Source: Neocallimastix lanati (nom. inval.) (lineage: Eukaryota > Neocallimastigomycota > Neocallimastigomycetes > Neocallimastigales > Neocallimastigaceae). Taken from it: a DNA stretch of 62,000 bases. The stretch spans positions 565,001 to 627,000 of the forward strand of contig JACVTC010000003.1 in the NCBI GenBank assembly GCA_016946835.1. The letters are read 5' to 3'. Position 1 is the stretch's first letter. The number at the start of each line of letters is the position of its first letter. The notes beneath the pieces were generated by a model. The model did not search any database. It worked only from the letters and a program-made list of their open reading frames with translations, and had not been told where the DNA came from. Positions 17,207-30,427 of the stretch are shown here, one piece after another. A program made the translations under genes and the position numbers.

Positions 17207-17221
17207 TAACCCTAACCCTAT
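17207..17221. repeat. Short CCCTAA telomere-like tract
   Basis: CTAACCCTAACCCTA, just over two units of the TTAGGG-class fungal telomere repeat, in an interior position. Too short to show a former chromosome end; it may be chance or a break-repair insertion. Confidence 0.4.
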
Positions 17222-17860
17222 CTCTATTCTAATATGTCTATAACTTCCTGAATTAAAATGCTTATTTTTTTAGGTCAGTTAGTAATGGTAGGAAGGAAAT
17301 TTTATAATTCATTAAAAAGAATGGAATTTGTATTAGTATTATTATTACTTTTTTTCTTTTTTTTCTTTTTTAAAAAAATGAAAGTATTGGATATAAAAAT
17401 TGTAGGGTTTATTTCAAGTAGAAAGACTTCATCTTCATTAGATATCAAAGGTAGAAAAGAAAGTGTAAAAGAATAGGAAGAAAGGTGTAAGATCATATAA
17501 TGAAAAATTAAAAGTCTATTATGTTGTTTTTAAAAATAATGATAATCACTTGTCACTGTCGTTCCTGCTTACTTAATGAATAATAGTAACAATATATAAA
17601 TTATCAAAAAATAGTTATGACAATAGCGTATTGATCGTTTCATAGGAGTAAGATCATAATTACAGAAGAAAGGTTATAAATTAAAAACGCCCTAAAAAGA
17701 AAAAAAAAAAAGTTTAACCTCCTTTTTTTTTTATTAATAAGAATAAAATAAAGGGAGCGAGTAATAATTTTTGTTTTTTCTTTATTCAAAAGGGAACATA
17801 AATGATAAAGTAGATGAAAATAAAAAAAAAATAAAAATAAAACATAGAATAATAAATAAA

Positions 17861-17907
<47 letters not shown>

Positions 17908-18300
17908 AAAAGAAAAAGACAGTATATCGGAAAAATCACTTTTAAACGATCAGAATCCGTGAATTGAATTAAAAAATAAAATACTTTTTTTTTTTTTTTT
18001 TTTTTTTTTTTGTTGAAAAAGTAAAAAAATTGAATTATAACAAATAGATATCTATTAATAATAAAGTATTCTTTTTCTCATTGTAGTAATTATCCCCTGG
18101 ATAATTATTATTAGTAGTATTAAATATAGGTATTAATTCCTTACTTTTATTTTTTCTTTTAAATTGATTTTTCTTGATGTATTTGAGTTTGAGCTTGTAT
18201 TGATGTTGATGAGCAGAAGAAGGAGATGAAGATAAAATAGATGATAGACCTGAAAAGGATAAGCAAGAATGAATTGATCAGTAGTAGTTGGAATGGATTT
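17222..18300. other. Coding-like but broken low-complexity region
   Basis: Less AT-rich than usual, with open stretches on both strands. Plus strand: a Lys/Ser-rich piece at 17379-17476 and a Lys-rich ORF at 17771-17962 built on an A run. Minus strand 18230-18050: after an apparent CAG acceptor, GLSSILSSSPSSAHQHQYKL followed by a Lys/Asn-rich tail. These could be remnants of a disordered-protein gene, but I cannot join them into a gene model. Confidence 0.25.
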
Positions 18301-18312
18301 TTTTATTTCATC

Positions 18313-18524
<212 letters not shown>

Positions 18525-18847
18525 TCTGTTTTTTTTTTTTTTTTTTTTTAAGAAATAAAATTCTTATTCTTTTTATTCAAAAAAAAAAAAAAAGAAAAAA
18601 AAAGATTATTTTAACTGAAAGGGAAGAGTTTTTATGGACATTATCATAAATTTATTAATTTTAATGATAGTTTATTAATAATATTATTGATAGTATTGAT
18701 ATTATTAATATAATTATTAATTATTAATATTTTATTATATCATTATTTTATTTTATTTATCCTTTTAAAAATTTAAAGATAAATTATATTTTATAAATTT
18801 AATAATTATGATTTTAATTTATATTTATAATTTTAAATGAATTTATT

Positions 18848-20661
18848 TTAATAAATTAGAAATACAAAAAAAGTAAAAAATATTTGAATAGATAAAAATG
18901 TCCATAAGAAATTTTGAAGTATAAAATTAGAGGAACTAGAGGAAGGTAAATGAATTGATTCAACATTTATATTATTACCATTAGTAATATTGATGTGGTC
19001 ATTAGAAGGATAAATAGAATCTACCAAATTTAATGTCTTAAGCTCGTCTTCCATTATTACGTAATAAAGTTTATCATTTGGTGGATGACCTTTTTCAGTC
19101 CAGCCCATAGTAGTTAGCATATGAACTATACCATCCCCTAAAAGTCCATAGTTATTATTTGGTGAACAAAGTGCAATTTTTTCCTCAGCAGTTAAATCTA
19201 ACAAATAATACTTTGAATACATAACGAAATCCGGACCATAAGGTAATTTATGCTGATCCGTTTTTTCTTCAATGGTACATTTTACTTTTGATTCACAGTC
19301 ATAAGGTGTACTAATATGGAAAAAATCACCAGTATATTCATTTTCATAAGTTTGAAGCTTTATAATTTCACCTTCTTGAGTTAGGAAACCAACACTATTT
19401 TGAGAAATTGAAGCCTGATAGAAATTATGAGCTACTGGATATCCTTTCCAATTATTAATATCGGTATTTAGTTGTTGAAGACATTGGTTTTCGATTTCAG
19501 TTTGAATTGGATGATGAATATTGCAGCTTACTAAAACATCCTTTATAATACGATAATAATCTTCATTAAAGAAATGATAATTTTCAGAAGGATTACCATC
19601 ATATTTTATTATTTTTTTTAAATCAACGAAATTTTTTTCATAGATGGAAGGTGGAAGAAAATATTTTATTTCAAATTCATCTCCTTGTTGAGGATTTTCA
19701 TTTTTAGTAACATCCAAAGGAGGAACAACTATATCAGTGGAAACACCAAAATCTGGAAGCATACTAGAAAGGGGTTGAATTAAATAATATATACCCATAC
19801 CATGAAGAATTTCATGTGCTAACATACCAGTAAAGTATTCATAATTCCCCATTTGATCAGTATTAATATCAATTTCAATATCACAATCATCTTCACCTGG
19901 TGAATATTGAATTTCAACATTGGTATTTAATTGTTTTATTAAAGTTAATGGGTATGAAAATGGCCAGCCATTTATAGAATCTTTAAGAACTAAGTAAGGT
20001 GGTGGAGAAGTAATTGCTAAAGCGTCATTTGTATTTCTAGTTTGGGAGTTAGAAAACGAAAAAATATTTAAACGTATTTTTATTGGGGTATAAATATCTT
20101 TTTTGTAATAATTATATATTAATAAAAATAAATAAAAGTTTAATACCGGGATTATATGTTATTAAAATGACTATATATATTTAAATATTATATATTATAT
20201 AAAAATTGTATAATATTTTATATTTTCTTACCTAATGCCCTAGTGAAATAACCAGGAATTTTTTCAAAAGATGTTTTAATTCTATTACAATAAATTTCAT
20301 CACTTAAGCATTGGTATTCAACTTCAAAAGGTTGTTCTAAAGGTACTTTACTTTGATTTATATTCATTCCTGCCGTTTCATCATTCTGATTGATAATATA
20401 TTTTTTTAATGAAGTAAAAAAAGAAGATAACAAACTTGAATTGTTTTCTACTTTTACTGAAGCATTAAAATTTATTATATGATAATTTTTTATATTATTT
20501 AAATTAGAACAATTACCATTATAGTCATGTGCAACATCTAACGGTTTAAAACCTAAAATAGATTGATTATATACTTTAGATATCATAAATACACTAAAAA
20601 ATAGCCAAGATAATAGTACCCTCGCCCTAATGAAAAATTTCATTTTTGCTTTAATATACAA
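18848..20661 (-). CDS. Secreted zinc-metalloprotease-like protein, copy A, two exons
   Basis: Likely an extracellular, membrane-tethered zinc peptidase. Exon 1 is 20661-20232 and exon 2 is 20097-18848, joined in phase 1 (GT-AG intron 20231-20098) to give 559 residues. The N terminus has a signal peptide (hydrophobic LLSWLFFSVFMI); the second Met at 20643 is an equally good start. The zinc motif HEILHGMG is at 238-245, about 36% of the protein follows before a distal HISTPYDCES (His 404), and a Met-turn-like FVMYS is at 436. The order HEXXHGXG, distal His, Met resembles leishmanolysin-type (M8) metzincins rather than the compact HEXXHXXGXXH kind; position +10 is Tyr. A C-terminal YGLLGDGIVHMLTTMGWTEK block is shared with the paralogue at 40.1 kb. 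The tail has five Ser then a hydrophobic stretch to the end, as in GPI-anchor signals. Several NXS/T sites. Substrate unknown; activity is inferred from motifs only. Confidence 0.8.
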
Positions 20662-20949
20662 AGATTTTAAATATTTTTTAACTTTTTTCTTTTTTTTTTT
20701 TTTTTTTTTTTTTTATATTATTTTATATTTATATTATTTATTATTTTTATTATTATTATTATTATTTTATCTTTATTTATTTATTTTTTTTTTCTAATTC
20801 TTTCTTTTCTTTTCTTTGTTTTTTTAATTTTATTTATATATTTATATATATATATTTATTTATTATTATTATTATTATTATTTTTTCTTTTTATGTTTTA
20901 ATTTTGCTATTTATTATTTTTATTTTAAAATTTTGTAATCATTATTATT

Positions 20950-20989
<40 letters not shown>

Positions 20990-21687
20990 TGCTTGTATTG
21001 AAAATAAAATTATTATTTATTTTCCAAATGATAATATAATATAAATATTTAAAGAGGTATTATTTTAATAAATAAATATTTAAATTATTTTATTAGAACT
21101 TTTATAATGAATTATCATCAATATATTGAATATAACTTTTTATTTAAGTTCTATTGTTTTTTCTATTATTTTTACATGATTTAAATAATAAGTTATAGTG
21201 AACTTCTTGCACTTTTTTAATATTTAAATTATTAAGTATATTGTTATAAAATACTTTAATAATAATTACAATTACAAAATATAAAATAAATATGAATAAA
21301 AAAAAAAAGAGAAAATATAAATTTAAAAAATTTATTCTTATATAATGATTTCAATATATTATTGTTAAATAATATTTTATAAATTCTATACTATTTAATA
21401 TTGCCAATTTTTATTATTAATTATTTTAAATATATATTAAATAATAAAAATTAAATATTAAATATATTAAGTATTATAGACCAGTAAAATATTAATAATA
21501 ATAAAAAAAAAAGAAAAAAAAAGAAAAAGGTAATAATACAAAAACAAAGGAAATATTAAAATATATTTACATATATTTTTTAATAAATAAATTATAATGT
21601 AAGTATAAATAAATCAAACTTTTTTTTATTTAAGTTTAAAAATTTACCTTGTTTTATGTTTTATTACATTTTTATTAAAACAGAAAT

Positions 21688-21720
<33 letters not shown>

Positions 21721-21732
21721 AAATGTATAAAA

Positions 21733-21771
<39 letters not shown>

Positions 21772-22134
21772 ATTTGTTTTTATATATATTGTTAACTAAA
21801 TTTTTTTTTTCCTTTTTGATAGTCTATATTCGATAAACTAATTTTTTTTTTTTTTTAAATAATTTTATTATCTAAAAAAGGGAAAAAATGAATTATTTAA
21901 AAAATAATGTAATAATATATGTAGTACATGGTTTTACTTATATAACATTATATTAGATAATATATAAAATCCTATTTAGATGATGTGGATTTGGTAAATT
22001 TTTTTTTTAAAAATGTTAATTTTAATTATTTTTTTTAAAAAAAAAAAAAAAAAAATCATGAGCATTATACAAAAAAAAAAAAAAAAAGATAAATGAACAA
22101 TCTATATTCATTTAATAGATAATTTAAATTACTG

Positions 22135-22165
<31 letters not shown>

Positions 22166-22393
22166 TATAATTATATCTATATATTAATTTATTTAATAGA
22201 TAAATATTATTTTTTGAAAAAGTTTTTTTTCTGTATATACAAATCATATTATAATAATTAAACTCATCTTTAATGATTTATACCTAATACCGAATAAAAA
22301 AAAAAATTACTATACATATTTATATATTTATTTATTTATTTATTATTTATATTTTTATTATTTATTTATTTATTTACTTTATAAATTATTAGA

Positions 22394-22434
<41 letters not shown>

Positions 22435-23445
22435 AAAAAAAATTAATAAAATATAATAAAGAGTAGTCAAGTTTTGTTATATTTTTCTAAATATATTTTA
22501 TAAAAATTAAGTTTATTTTAATTAATATAAAAAAAGAAAGAACTTTATATTTATAATTTTTTTTAATTCATTATAATTGTTTTAATACCAAAAAATGATT
22601 TTGCAAGAATTTATAATTATTTGGTTCAAAAATAATTATAAATAATATGAATATATTTATTTTATATTATATTCATACATTCAAATATTATTAATAATTT
22701 ATTTAAATTTAAATCAAATATTTTTTTTATTAACTTTGTACTATTAGCAAGATTTATTTATTTTATTTTTATTTTTATATACATAATTTATTATATTTTC
22801 TTGAATATAAAAATTATTTATATTATATTAGTGGATTTAAATACCATTAGATGATAGTTAATTAATAAACTACTTCTTTTTATATTATGATATAATTATT
22901 ATTATCATAATATATATTAATGGCAAAGATATTCTAGAAATAGAAAAAAAATATTATTTAAAACAAAAAGATTTTTATTATTATGAAAATTGCTTCAAAT
23001 ATTACATTTAATCTTAGTCTAGTATTAAAAATAAATATAGATAAATAATATTTTATTAGCTATAAAAAAAACAAAATATCTATATAATATTTCTTTTAAA
23101 TAATCTTGGGTTTATCATTTGATATATAAAAGCAAATTAAATAATTTTTTATTATTTACATTCCATCCATCAACTATTACATCAAATTTATTTTTATATT
23201 TTTTAAATTTTTAATTTCATTTTAATATATAGAAATATAAAATATACTTTAAAAAATTTCTATTCATCAAAATTAAAAATTAACTTTACTTATTATATAT
23301 TCAATTAATAATTTATATATTATAGAAGGTAAAAAAAATAATAATAATTAAGAATTAATGATTATATAATAAATTTTATATTTTTAAGAATAATAAATTT
23401 TTAAGAATAATAAATTTTTAATAATAATATATTATTACTATATAA
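20662..23445. other. Long AT-rich intergenic region
   Basis: Mostly T and A homopolymers (for example the 35-base T run at 20951-20985), TTTA repeats at 21735-21770, TA runs and short ATT/TTA tracts. No gene-like composition, RNA gene or transposon end seen. The first 100 bases are the presumed promoter of the 18.8-20.7 kb gene. Confidence 0.5.
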
Positions 23446-23790
23446 TCAAAAAGAAATAATGACTTTTAAATTAGAGAGAAAAATTACATGGACTAATTAA
23501 TTAATTAATAAATAAATGTTATATTTTTTTTTAATAAAATATACTTTAAACTATTTTTACTGTATTTTTACTGTATTAACAAAAATAAAATAAATAAAAG
23601 TTTTAAATATTTATTTTATATTTTTGTTATAGTTGTTTTTTGAGTTATATATAAAAAAAATAATTAAATATTATTTATTTTTATTTTATAAAAGTTGTAA
23701 AATAATTCTCTTTTAAAAATAAGAATTAAAGGCAACTTTAGAATACATAAATTTATATACTTAAATCAATATAAATTTTTGTATCAATAA
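23446..23790. repeat. Dispersed repeat family, copy 2
   Basis: The partner of 11294-11910, in the same orientation and with the same ordered blocks (AATCAAAAAGAAATAATG, the AACAAAAATAAAATAAATAA block, TTAGAATACAT), followed by an ATAATAATA microsatellite. Similarity is clear by eye but interrupted, so both copies are old. Confidence 0.55.
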
Positions 23791-23992
23791 TAATAATAAT
23801 AATAATAAATAATAATAATAATAATAAATAATAATAATAATAATAATAAATAAAAAAACAAATTACTTTAATTTCAATATACATAATTTATATTTAAAGT
23901 AAAATATATATAAGCTTGATTTTCTCTTTTAATAAGAAAATAATAATTTTGTAAAAAGAAAAACCAAGAATTTTTGTATAAAAATATTTTAT

Positions 23993-24024
<32 letters not shown>

Positions 24025-25551
24025 TTAACGACCGTAGCTATATTTTTATAATGTAATGAGAAAAAAATAAATAAGGTTTTAAAAAAAGTAAATAAATAAA
24101 ATTTCAATAAATCAGAAAAAAAATTAAAAATTAAAATAAAACCAAAAAAAAAAAAAAAAAAAAAAAAAATTCAAAAAAATTAAAAATTAAAATAATATTA
24201 AAATAAAAATTGAAGCATAAATAAAACTAAAAAATAGTATGAACAAAAATAAAAATAAAAATTAACTAATCAAAAAGTAAATCCTGAGTATTTGACAATT
24301 CGTTAATGAAATTACAATCTAATATAGTATAAATTATTAAATTATTTTATACTAAATTGTCAATTTTTTTTTTTTTTTTTTTTTTATAATTTTATTTAAA
24401 TTATTATTATTTTTTCTTTGATTTTAGAATCTTTCTGTTTTATAGGTATTATTAATTATAAAATCATTTTATAAAAAAAGGGTGTTTAATTTTTTTTTTT
24501 TTTTAAAAAAAATAACGAAATAAAAATACTATATTAATTAATAATATTTAAGTAGATAAAAATAAAAATAAAAAAATAAAATAAAAATAAAAATATAAAT
24601 TAAAATAATAAAGCAAAAAATTATTTTTATAGAGCTTAATATTTGATAATTTATCAATGCAATTAAAGTATAAGTTAAAAAATATAAAATAGGTATTGTA
24701 TTATTTTATACTAAAGAGTCAATTTTTATTTTATTTTTTTTAATAAATTTACTATTTAGATCACATTTTAAAAAGTAAATTGTTAAATTTTAATTGTATT
24801 AAGCAGAATAGGTATAAATACAATATATTTAAAGAAACAAATTGAATAATTTAATATATATTTATCTGGAGAATTTCATTTCTTTATAACCCTTACAATC
24901 ATAATCATAACATTTTAAGATATAAAAAAATTTTTTAATGAAATAATTTAATAAAAATTTATTGTTAAATAAGATATAAAATTATAAAATTTTAAATTTT
25001 ATTATTATATCAAAATTTATTTTGTTAATTTTGTTATTTATAGTTGTTTTTTTACATATAGCACAAAAATAAAATTAAAAATAAATATGTATGATTATAT
25101 AAACCTTAATATTATTGTAATAAATTAAAATCATTTTATCATCAATATTTACTTTAAAAATAAAAATAAAAAAAAAAGTTTGTTTTTAATATTTCCTTTT
25201 TCGAATATTCTATTATATAATATTTATTTATTTATTTTTTTATTAAAATACAATTTTTTATATTTAATAAATAAAGAGAAATTATTTATTTTTTTTCTGA
25301 ATATTTTAAATTATTATATTTATATTTTTAATTTTTTATTGGTCTATAATTTTTAGTTTAATATTTTTTTAAAATTTTAAAAATTTTTTGAATTAAAAAT
25401 ACAATGAATAAAATTTAAATAATTTTTAAAATAGTTAATAAAAAGTATAAAAATCGAAACAATATCGTCTTCATCATTTATTCATTAATATAATAATATT
25501 ACTTTTCAAATAATAAAAATTTTTAAGTTTATAAAATATTTATATAATAAT
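23791..25551. other. Intergenic region with a degenerate duplicated block
   Basis: Two related blocks, about 24240-24375 and 24575-24735, each contain an AAATAAAAATAAAAAT tract, a TTTGA-AATT-TCAATG-like middle, and end TATTTTATACTAAA followed by GTCAATTTTT. They look like an old tandem duplication of about 335 bp spacing. The rest is AT-rich without features. Confidence 0.4.
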
Positions 25552-25967
25552 ATGAAATTGAAGATTTTAATATTGGTAGTTGCAGGTTTTGTTGTAGTAT
25601 AGAGATGGTGGGTATGCTCTCTATGATGTTACAGCATGAAAATAAAGAAGGCTACCAATTAAAATATAAACTTTTTGGATAATATAGAAAAACTTATAGT
25701 GTTTGTTGGTATATATAAAACTTTAAAAATAAACCTTTATGCTGTTTAAAAAATGGTAAACTCTTTGCTCATAGTAAAAATATTCGAAGTGGTGGTAATC
25801 AGAAGTATTATGTCCTTATTAAAAATGGTATTAAAATGAAAGATGTAAATTTAAGTGTTGGAAGTATTGGAAAATATTCATATAAACTTCAAGAACATAC
25901 AATGAAAGAAATTATTGGTGTAGATGAAGCTTATTATGATGATACTGGATATATGGACCAAGTATAG
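25552..25967 (+). pseudogene. Broken gene of a possible secreted protein
   Basis: Starts with MKLKILILVVAGFVVV, a good signal-peptide core, then a stop. In another frame, from the ATG at 25605, sequence reads to 25967 with only two in-frame TAA codons: MVGMLSMMLQHENKEGYQL, then YRKTYSVCWYI, then NKPLCCLKNGKLFAHSKNI, YYVLIKNGIKMKDVNLSVGS and so on to YMDQV and a stop. Composition is strongly protein-like. The breaks (one frameshift after the signal peptide and two stops) mean it is dead as sequenced. Family not recognised. Confidence 0.5.
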
Positions 25968-26200
25968 TTGGATAGAAGGGAGAAAAGGTATAGTCTTATT
26001 AAAAAGGTAAAGATTATTATTAAATAAATTGCAAATAAAAATATTTAAAATGATTCACTTTATTATAATACTCTTTATAAAAGATTAAGAAATTGTATTA
26101 AAATATCATTATAATGAATACAATAAGAAAAAAATAAGTAAATATAAATATAATTCAAGTAATAAAAAAAATGAAAATAAATAAATTTTTAAATAAAGCA
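25968..26200. other. Short AT-rich spacer
   Basis: AT-rich sequence between the broken gene and the minisatellite; no feature seen. Confidence 0.4.
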
Positions 26201-26219
26201 ACAAAAAAATAAAAATAAA

Positions 26220-26430
26220 ATAAAATAAATAGTAGAAATATAAATATAAGTACAGATTGAATAAAATAAGATAAAATAAATAGTAGAAATATAAATATAA
26301 GTACAGATTGAATAAAATAAAATAAAATAAAATAAATAGTAGAAATATAAATATAAGTACAGATTAAATAAAATAAAATAAAATAAAATAAATAGTAGAA
26401 ATATAAATATAAAATTGAATAAAATAAATA
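26220..26430. repeat. Minisatellite, about 52-62 bp unit, four copies
   Basis: Each unit reads AATAGTAGAAATATAAATAT, then (in the first three units) AAGTACAGATT and GAATA or AAATA, then a variable number of AAATA pentamers. The last copy lacks the TACAGATT part. The same unit occurs at 44855-44945. Confidence 0.8.
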
Positions 26431-28784
26431 AAATATTATATGTATATATATATTATTTAATACCTTACCATTATTATTTTAATATATATATATATATATT
26501 TTGATTTTCAGATATTTTATAAAATTTTTATTATTTCTATTATAATTAATTTTATTATTTCATCATTATTTTATAATTGTTACTATTATTTTTATTATTA
26601 TTATTATAATATATGAAAATATATATAATATTATTTTAATAAGTTTATCATCTATAATATAAATAAATATAAGGATAATAATAATATTTATTAAATAACA
26701 TTTAATAATAAAGTATATATATATTTAATTTTTTTTTATTTATTTTTTGATATGGTTTATTTTAACTTCAATAATTTATTATGAAGATGCTTATGTCATT
26801 AGATTCAATAACCAAAAAAATCAGATTTATTGTTCATAATAAACTCTTATTGTATTTTAATGTGAATAATTATTGTTATTCTTATTTGAATATAGACAAT
26901 TAATATGTTAAAAATTTTTTTTAATTTATTCAAATGTTGCTAATGAAATGAATTAGCCCTCATGTATCAATGTTAAAAAGTATTCAAAAGTGATAGATGT
27001 AAAAATATTTATAAATAACCTAATAAAGTAATTTATATGAATCTAAAAAAATAATCTTTGAGAAAGAGCTTACTACCTTAATTGTGGATAATTAGTCAAA
27101 TGGTTAAGAATCAAATAATTCTAATATGTAAAAAAGTTATTTAATTAATGATTTATTAATATATTATCATTTTTTCAATATAATTAAATAAAAAAAATAT
27201 AAATAAGAAGAGATAAAATTAATCCCAATAATCCTTAATAATATTTTTCAATAATAATATGTACTCTTTAATATTAATTTTATTATGTTGATTTAAAAAT
27301 ATTGCTAATAATTGAAAAATAGATTATTAGGATTAAATAGCTATTGAATAAAAATAATATAAATATGTAAGTAATTTAAAGAAAGTTATTTTAAATCATA
27401 TCCCTTTTATTTGATTTTATAATTATAAATATTACATTATATTTTAACAATATTTTATTAGAAATTACTTTAAATATCATCTAATATTTTATATAATGTA
27501 ATAATTATTATTAAAAAATTTTTAATAGTACATAAAATTAATTATAATAATAAATTTAATAATAATAAAAAGATTATATTAATAAAAATTGTCAAAATAT
27601 TCAATTAAATAAATCATAAAATATTTCATAAAATATAATATTTATACATATAAATAATATAAATATATAAACATAAATCAACATATATCATATGACATCA
27701 TAAAATATATTTATGTAACTAAATTATAGATTTATTAATATTCATTATAAATAAAACTTTAATAAATGTGCAGAGTTCTTTTAATATAAATAAATAAAAA
27801 ATATAATAAAATATACAATTACTCATTAACATTTGCGTGTTTCTACCGATAGTCGGTTAATAAAAATAAAAATAATAATAATATAATAATAATAATAATA
27901 ATTAAAATAAAAATAAAAATAATAAAAATAATAATGATAATAATAATAATAATTGATAACACACTTAATTTTTAATTAATAATTTTTGATGTTGTTCATT
28001 TATTTTTGTTTATTAAGAATTAAACCTCATCTATATTATAAATATTTCAGTGAGAGTTTTATGTATTTAACTATCATTTAACATCATTTATGGCACATTA
28101 TATTCATGTATATCACGTGCATCAACTATTCTTATATACATAATAATAAAAATAAAATTAATATCATTAATGACTGATCAACATCACGTGAACAATTGTC
28201 ATAAATTACAATTAATTTATTATATGAAAGACTAACTAAAATTATAATAAAATAGAAAGAAATTATCAAGAAAAAAAATAATGTGAAAATAATATGAACA
28301 TCAAATCGAAGAAGAAATTGAATATAAAAAATTATTTATAATTTATATTTTTATAATAATAATAAAAATAAAATTGTATATATTTTGAGTATAGGCTATT
28401 TAATTTATATAGATCAATTAAATAATGATGATATTATAAATATTATAAGTAATTTGATATAATTATATTTTTATTAAAATTTTACATTAATTTTTACATA
28501 AATCAATTTAATAATACATCAATATAATCTTAATAATATAATTTTAAAATATAATTAAAAAGTTCCTTTTTTTATTATGAATTATAGTAAATAAATAATA
28601 GATATTAATAATTATATACATCTGTGAAATATAAATTTATTTACTATAAGTTTAACATAAGTATAGATAATATTGAATATTTATCAATTTAGATAATATT
28701 TTTTTTTAAAAAAAAAAAAAAAAGAGAAGAAGAAAATAGAAAAGATTTTATTACAAAACCTTTTTATTTTTAATAATAATATAA
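26431..28784. other. Intergenic region upstream of the coatomer gene
   Basis: AT-rich. A few GC-richer spots occur near 27830-27860 (GCGTGTTTCTACCGATAGTC) and the two CACGTG sites listed separately. ATT/AAT tracts lie at 27865-27955. No other gene recognised on either strand. Confidence 0.45.
28114..28190. promoter_or_regulatory. Pair of CACGTG E-boxes upstream of COPB2
   Basis: ATCACGTGC at 28112-28120 and ATCACGTGA at 28183-28191, 71 bp apart and about 600-670 bp upstream of the coatomer start codon. Two palindromic GC-bearing hexamers this close are unexpected by chance at this base composition. CACGTG is the classic site of bHLH factors such as Cbf1 or USF/TFE types. Function here is inferred; a gene on the other side could equally use them. 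Confidence 0.35.
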
Positions 28785-29696
28785 ATGGTATTAAAAATAA
28801 AGCAAAATAAATTTTTATTTTAAATATAAATATAATTTCAATTAAATGATTAATCTATTTTATAATATTTAATTTTATTAATTCTAAAAATTTATTAATA
28901 GCCACTTCATTTGGATATAAAGGTAAAAAATAGATAATAAAAATAGATAATAAATTAAACAAATAATATAATCAAAATTATTGAAATTTTAATTGTATAT
29001 ATATTTCAAAATTTCATTAATTAAAATATTTTTTATTTATATATTAATATTTATTAACAAAACAAAATTTATATATGGATATGAATATTTTATTTCTTCA
29101 ATTTATAAAATCCAAAATCAATACAAATTCAATAAATAAATAAAAAATAATAAAATAATAATAATAATAAAAAAAATCCAGAGACAATTAACTACACGTT
29201 CAGAGAGAGTAAAATGTGTAGATTTTCATCCGACTGAACCTTGGATGTTAACTTCTTTATATGATGGTACTGTTGCTATATGGAATTACGAAACAGAAGT
29301 AAATATTAATTTAAATTTATATATATATATTTTACCTTTATTATTAGTAGTATTAGAATTTTTATATCATAATATAAATTTAATTTTATTAAAAAATAAA
29401 TAGCAATAATAAATTTGTATACTAAATTATTTTCTATTTTTTTTTTATTTATATTTATAATAAAATAAATAAAAATTATATTTTTATTAAATATGTATAT
29501 TTTTATAACCTATATTATATATTCTTCTCAATAAATTTATATTATTCATAAAATAATTTTATTAGCAAATGATTAAAACATTTGAAGTATCAACATCTCC
29601 AGGTATATATTCATATTTTATAAGTTAGATGGATAGATAATTCATATCAATAATATACAGTAACTAAATTTATATAAAAAAAAAAAAAAAATAGAA

Positions 29697-29727
<31 letters not shown>

Positions 29728-30381
29728 TATACATTTTTTAAATATTTTCCTTTATATATATTTGAATTGCTTTCCATTTTACATATTTGTAATTGAAATT
29801 TGAATTAAAATTAAAATAGTTCGTTCCGCAAAATTTATTGCTAGAAAATCATGGATTGTTGCAGGTGCAGATGATATGTACATTAGTGTTTATAATTACA
29901 ATACCTCAGAAAAAGTTATTTCTTTTGAAGCTCACTCAGATTATGTTAGAAGTGTTGCCGTTCATCCAACAAGACCATACATTCTTAGTTGTTCAGATGA
30001 TATGACTATCAAATTATGGGATTGGGAAAATGCATGGGCTAACATTATGGTATTTATTTAACAAAAAATATATAAAATTTATATATTTATTCCATTTAAT
30101 CATTAATAATATATATATATATTTTTTTTGTTTTTAAAATTAAAAAAAAAAAAAAAATATTAATATTTAATTAAAAAATTAAAAAATTATTTGGAATATT
30201 ATTTTATATAAAACTCTAAAAGGTCTTCGAAGGACATACCAACTTTATTATGCAAGTTGCTTTCAATCCAAAAGATTCTAATACTTTTGCTAGTGCTTGT
30301 TTAGATAAAACAATTAAGGTATTATCATAAAATTAAAAAGATTTCTGAATATTATAAATATTAATATGATAATTCCTTTTA

Positions 30382-30427
<46 letters not shown>

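Noticed and set aside
19818-19852. Metalloprotease copy A as a dead enzyme because the residue at the +10 metzincin position is Tyr, not His
   Set aside because: The distal His before P-[YF]-x-CES is conserved in both copies and can serve as third ligand, as in leishmanolysin-type enzymes. The His at +10 in copy B may be incidental.
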